5,585 nucleotides of DNA, from NCBI GenBank assembly GCA_008297795.1, contig VBQP01000052.1, positions 1 to 5,585 of the forward strand. The letters run 5' to 3'. Below, piece after piece: positions 5,548-5,585 of the stretch (position 1 is the first letter of the stretch; each line of letters begins with the position of its first letter). A program made the position numbers and the translations under genes. The notes below the pieces were generated by a model that saw only the letters and a program-made list of their open reading frames with translations, ran no database searches and was not told the DNA's origin. This DNA is from Thermoplasmata archaeon (GTDB lineage: Archaea; Thermoplasmatota; E2; UBA202; DSCA01).

Positions 5548-5585
5548 GTGCAAATAACAATACTTGATGGCTATGTCGACGAGCC
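5548..5585 (+). CDS. Probable radical-SAM protein, 5' fragment only
   Basis: From a GTG at 5548 the frame reads MQITILDGYVDEP and runs off the window after 12 full codons plus two bases. An in-frame stop (TAA 5533-5535) lies just upstream, so no earlier ATG, GTG or TTG start is available. The beginning, a short beta strand followed by LDGYVDEP, is how I recall an archaeal family of uncharacterised radical-SAM Fe-S oxidoreductases (COG1031-like) starting, where a cobalamin-binding-like N-terminal domain precedes the radical-SAM domain. The CxxxCxxC cluster motif would be outside the window, so this is recognition from only 13 residues and should be held lightly. A TATA-like box 23 bases upstream supports the start. 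The gene is divergent from the secreted protein gene. Confidence 0.5.
   Translation, partial: MQITILDGYVDE

Noticed and set aside
1..5585. Search for CRISPR repeats, tRNA/rRNA genes, insertion-sequence ends, toxin-antitoxin or defence genes
   Set aside because: No regularly spaced repeats, no cloverleaf-like tRNA sequence, no terminal inverted repeats and no defence-related motif were seen by eye. The window is densely filled with the genes listed.

Overview
The window most likely comes from a euryarchaeon-like archaeon, perhaps of the Thermoplasmatota group, although the lineage is an inference. Four things point to archaea. The truncated first gene looks like an archaeal-type riboflavin reductase. 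The last gene begins like an archaeal radical-SAM family. Arg and Ile codons are rich in AGA/AGG and ATA. Transcription units are preceded by TATA-like boxes about 22-35 bases before the start codon with no Shine-Dalgarno sequence, the usual picture for leaderless or near-leaderless archaeal mRNAs. There is no RNA gene, CRISPR array, insertion sequence or long repeat, and no gene-free stretch longer than about 125 bases.

Layout from left to right: (1) the 3' end of a RibD_C-type reductase of riboflavin synthesis on +; (2) a YjbQ/UPF0047 protein on -, whose 3' end overlaps gene 1 by 23 bases; (3) a divergent gamma-class carbonic anhydrase-like hexapeptide-repeat protein on +; (4) a PAPS-type sulfotransferase on -, convergent with gene 3; (5) a divergent two-gene unit on + made of a GT4 glycosyltransferase and a VTT/DedA-like membrane protein, coupled by a 4-base ATGA overlap; (6) a secreted, sequon-rich CrtC/AttH-like protein on -, overlapping the end of unit 5 by 4 bases; (7) the first codons of a probable radical-SAM protein on +, read from a GTG start at the right edge.

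Genes 1-3 look like ordinary metabolic housekeeping. The middle is a plausible cell-surface lipid or glycan module: the glycosyltransferase would add sugar to a lipid (its acceptor-side C-terminal motif resembles diacylglycerol glycosyltransferases), the VTT protein could move a lipid or lipid-linked sugar across the membrane, and the divergently transcribed sulfotransferase could sulfate a glycolipid or glycan. The exported CrtC/AttH-like protein next door would act at the outside face. This joint role is inferred from gene adjacency and family only. No clearly new mobile or defence system is visible. The most unusual items are the exported CrtC-like protein and the sulfotransferase/glycosyltransferase/VTT neighbourhood.
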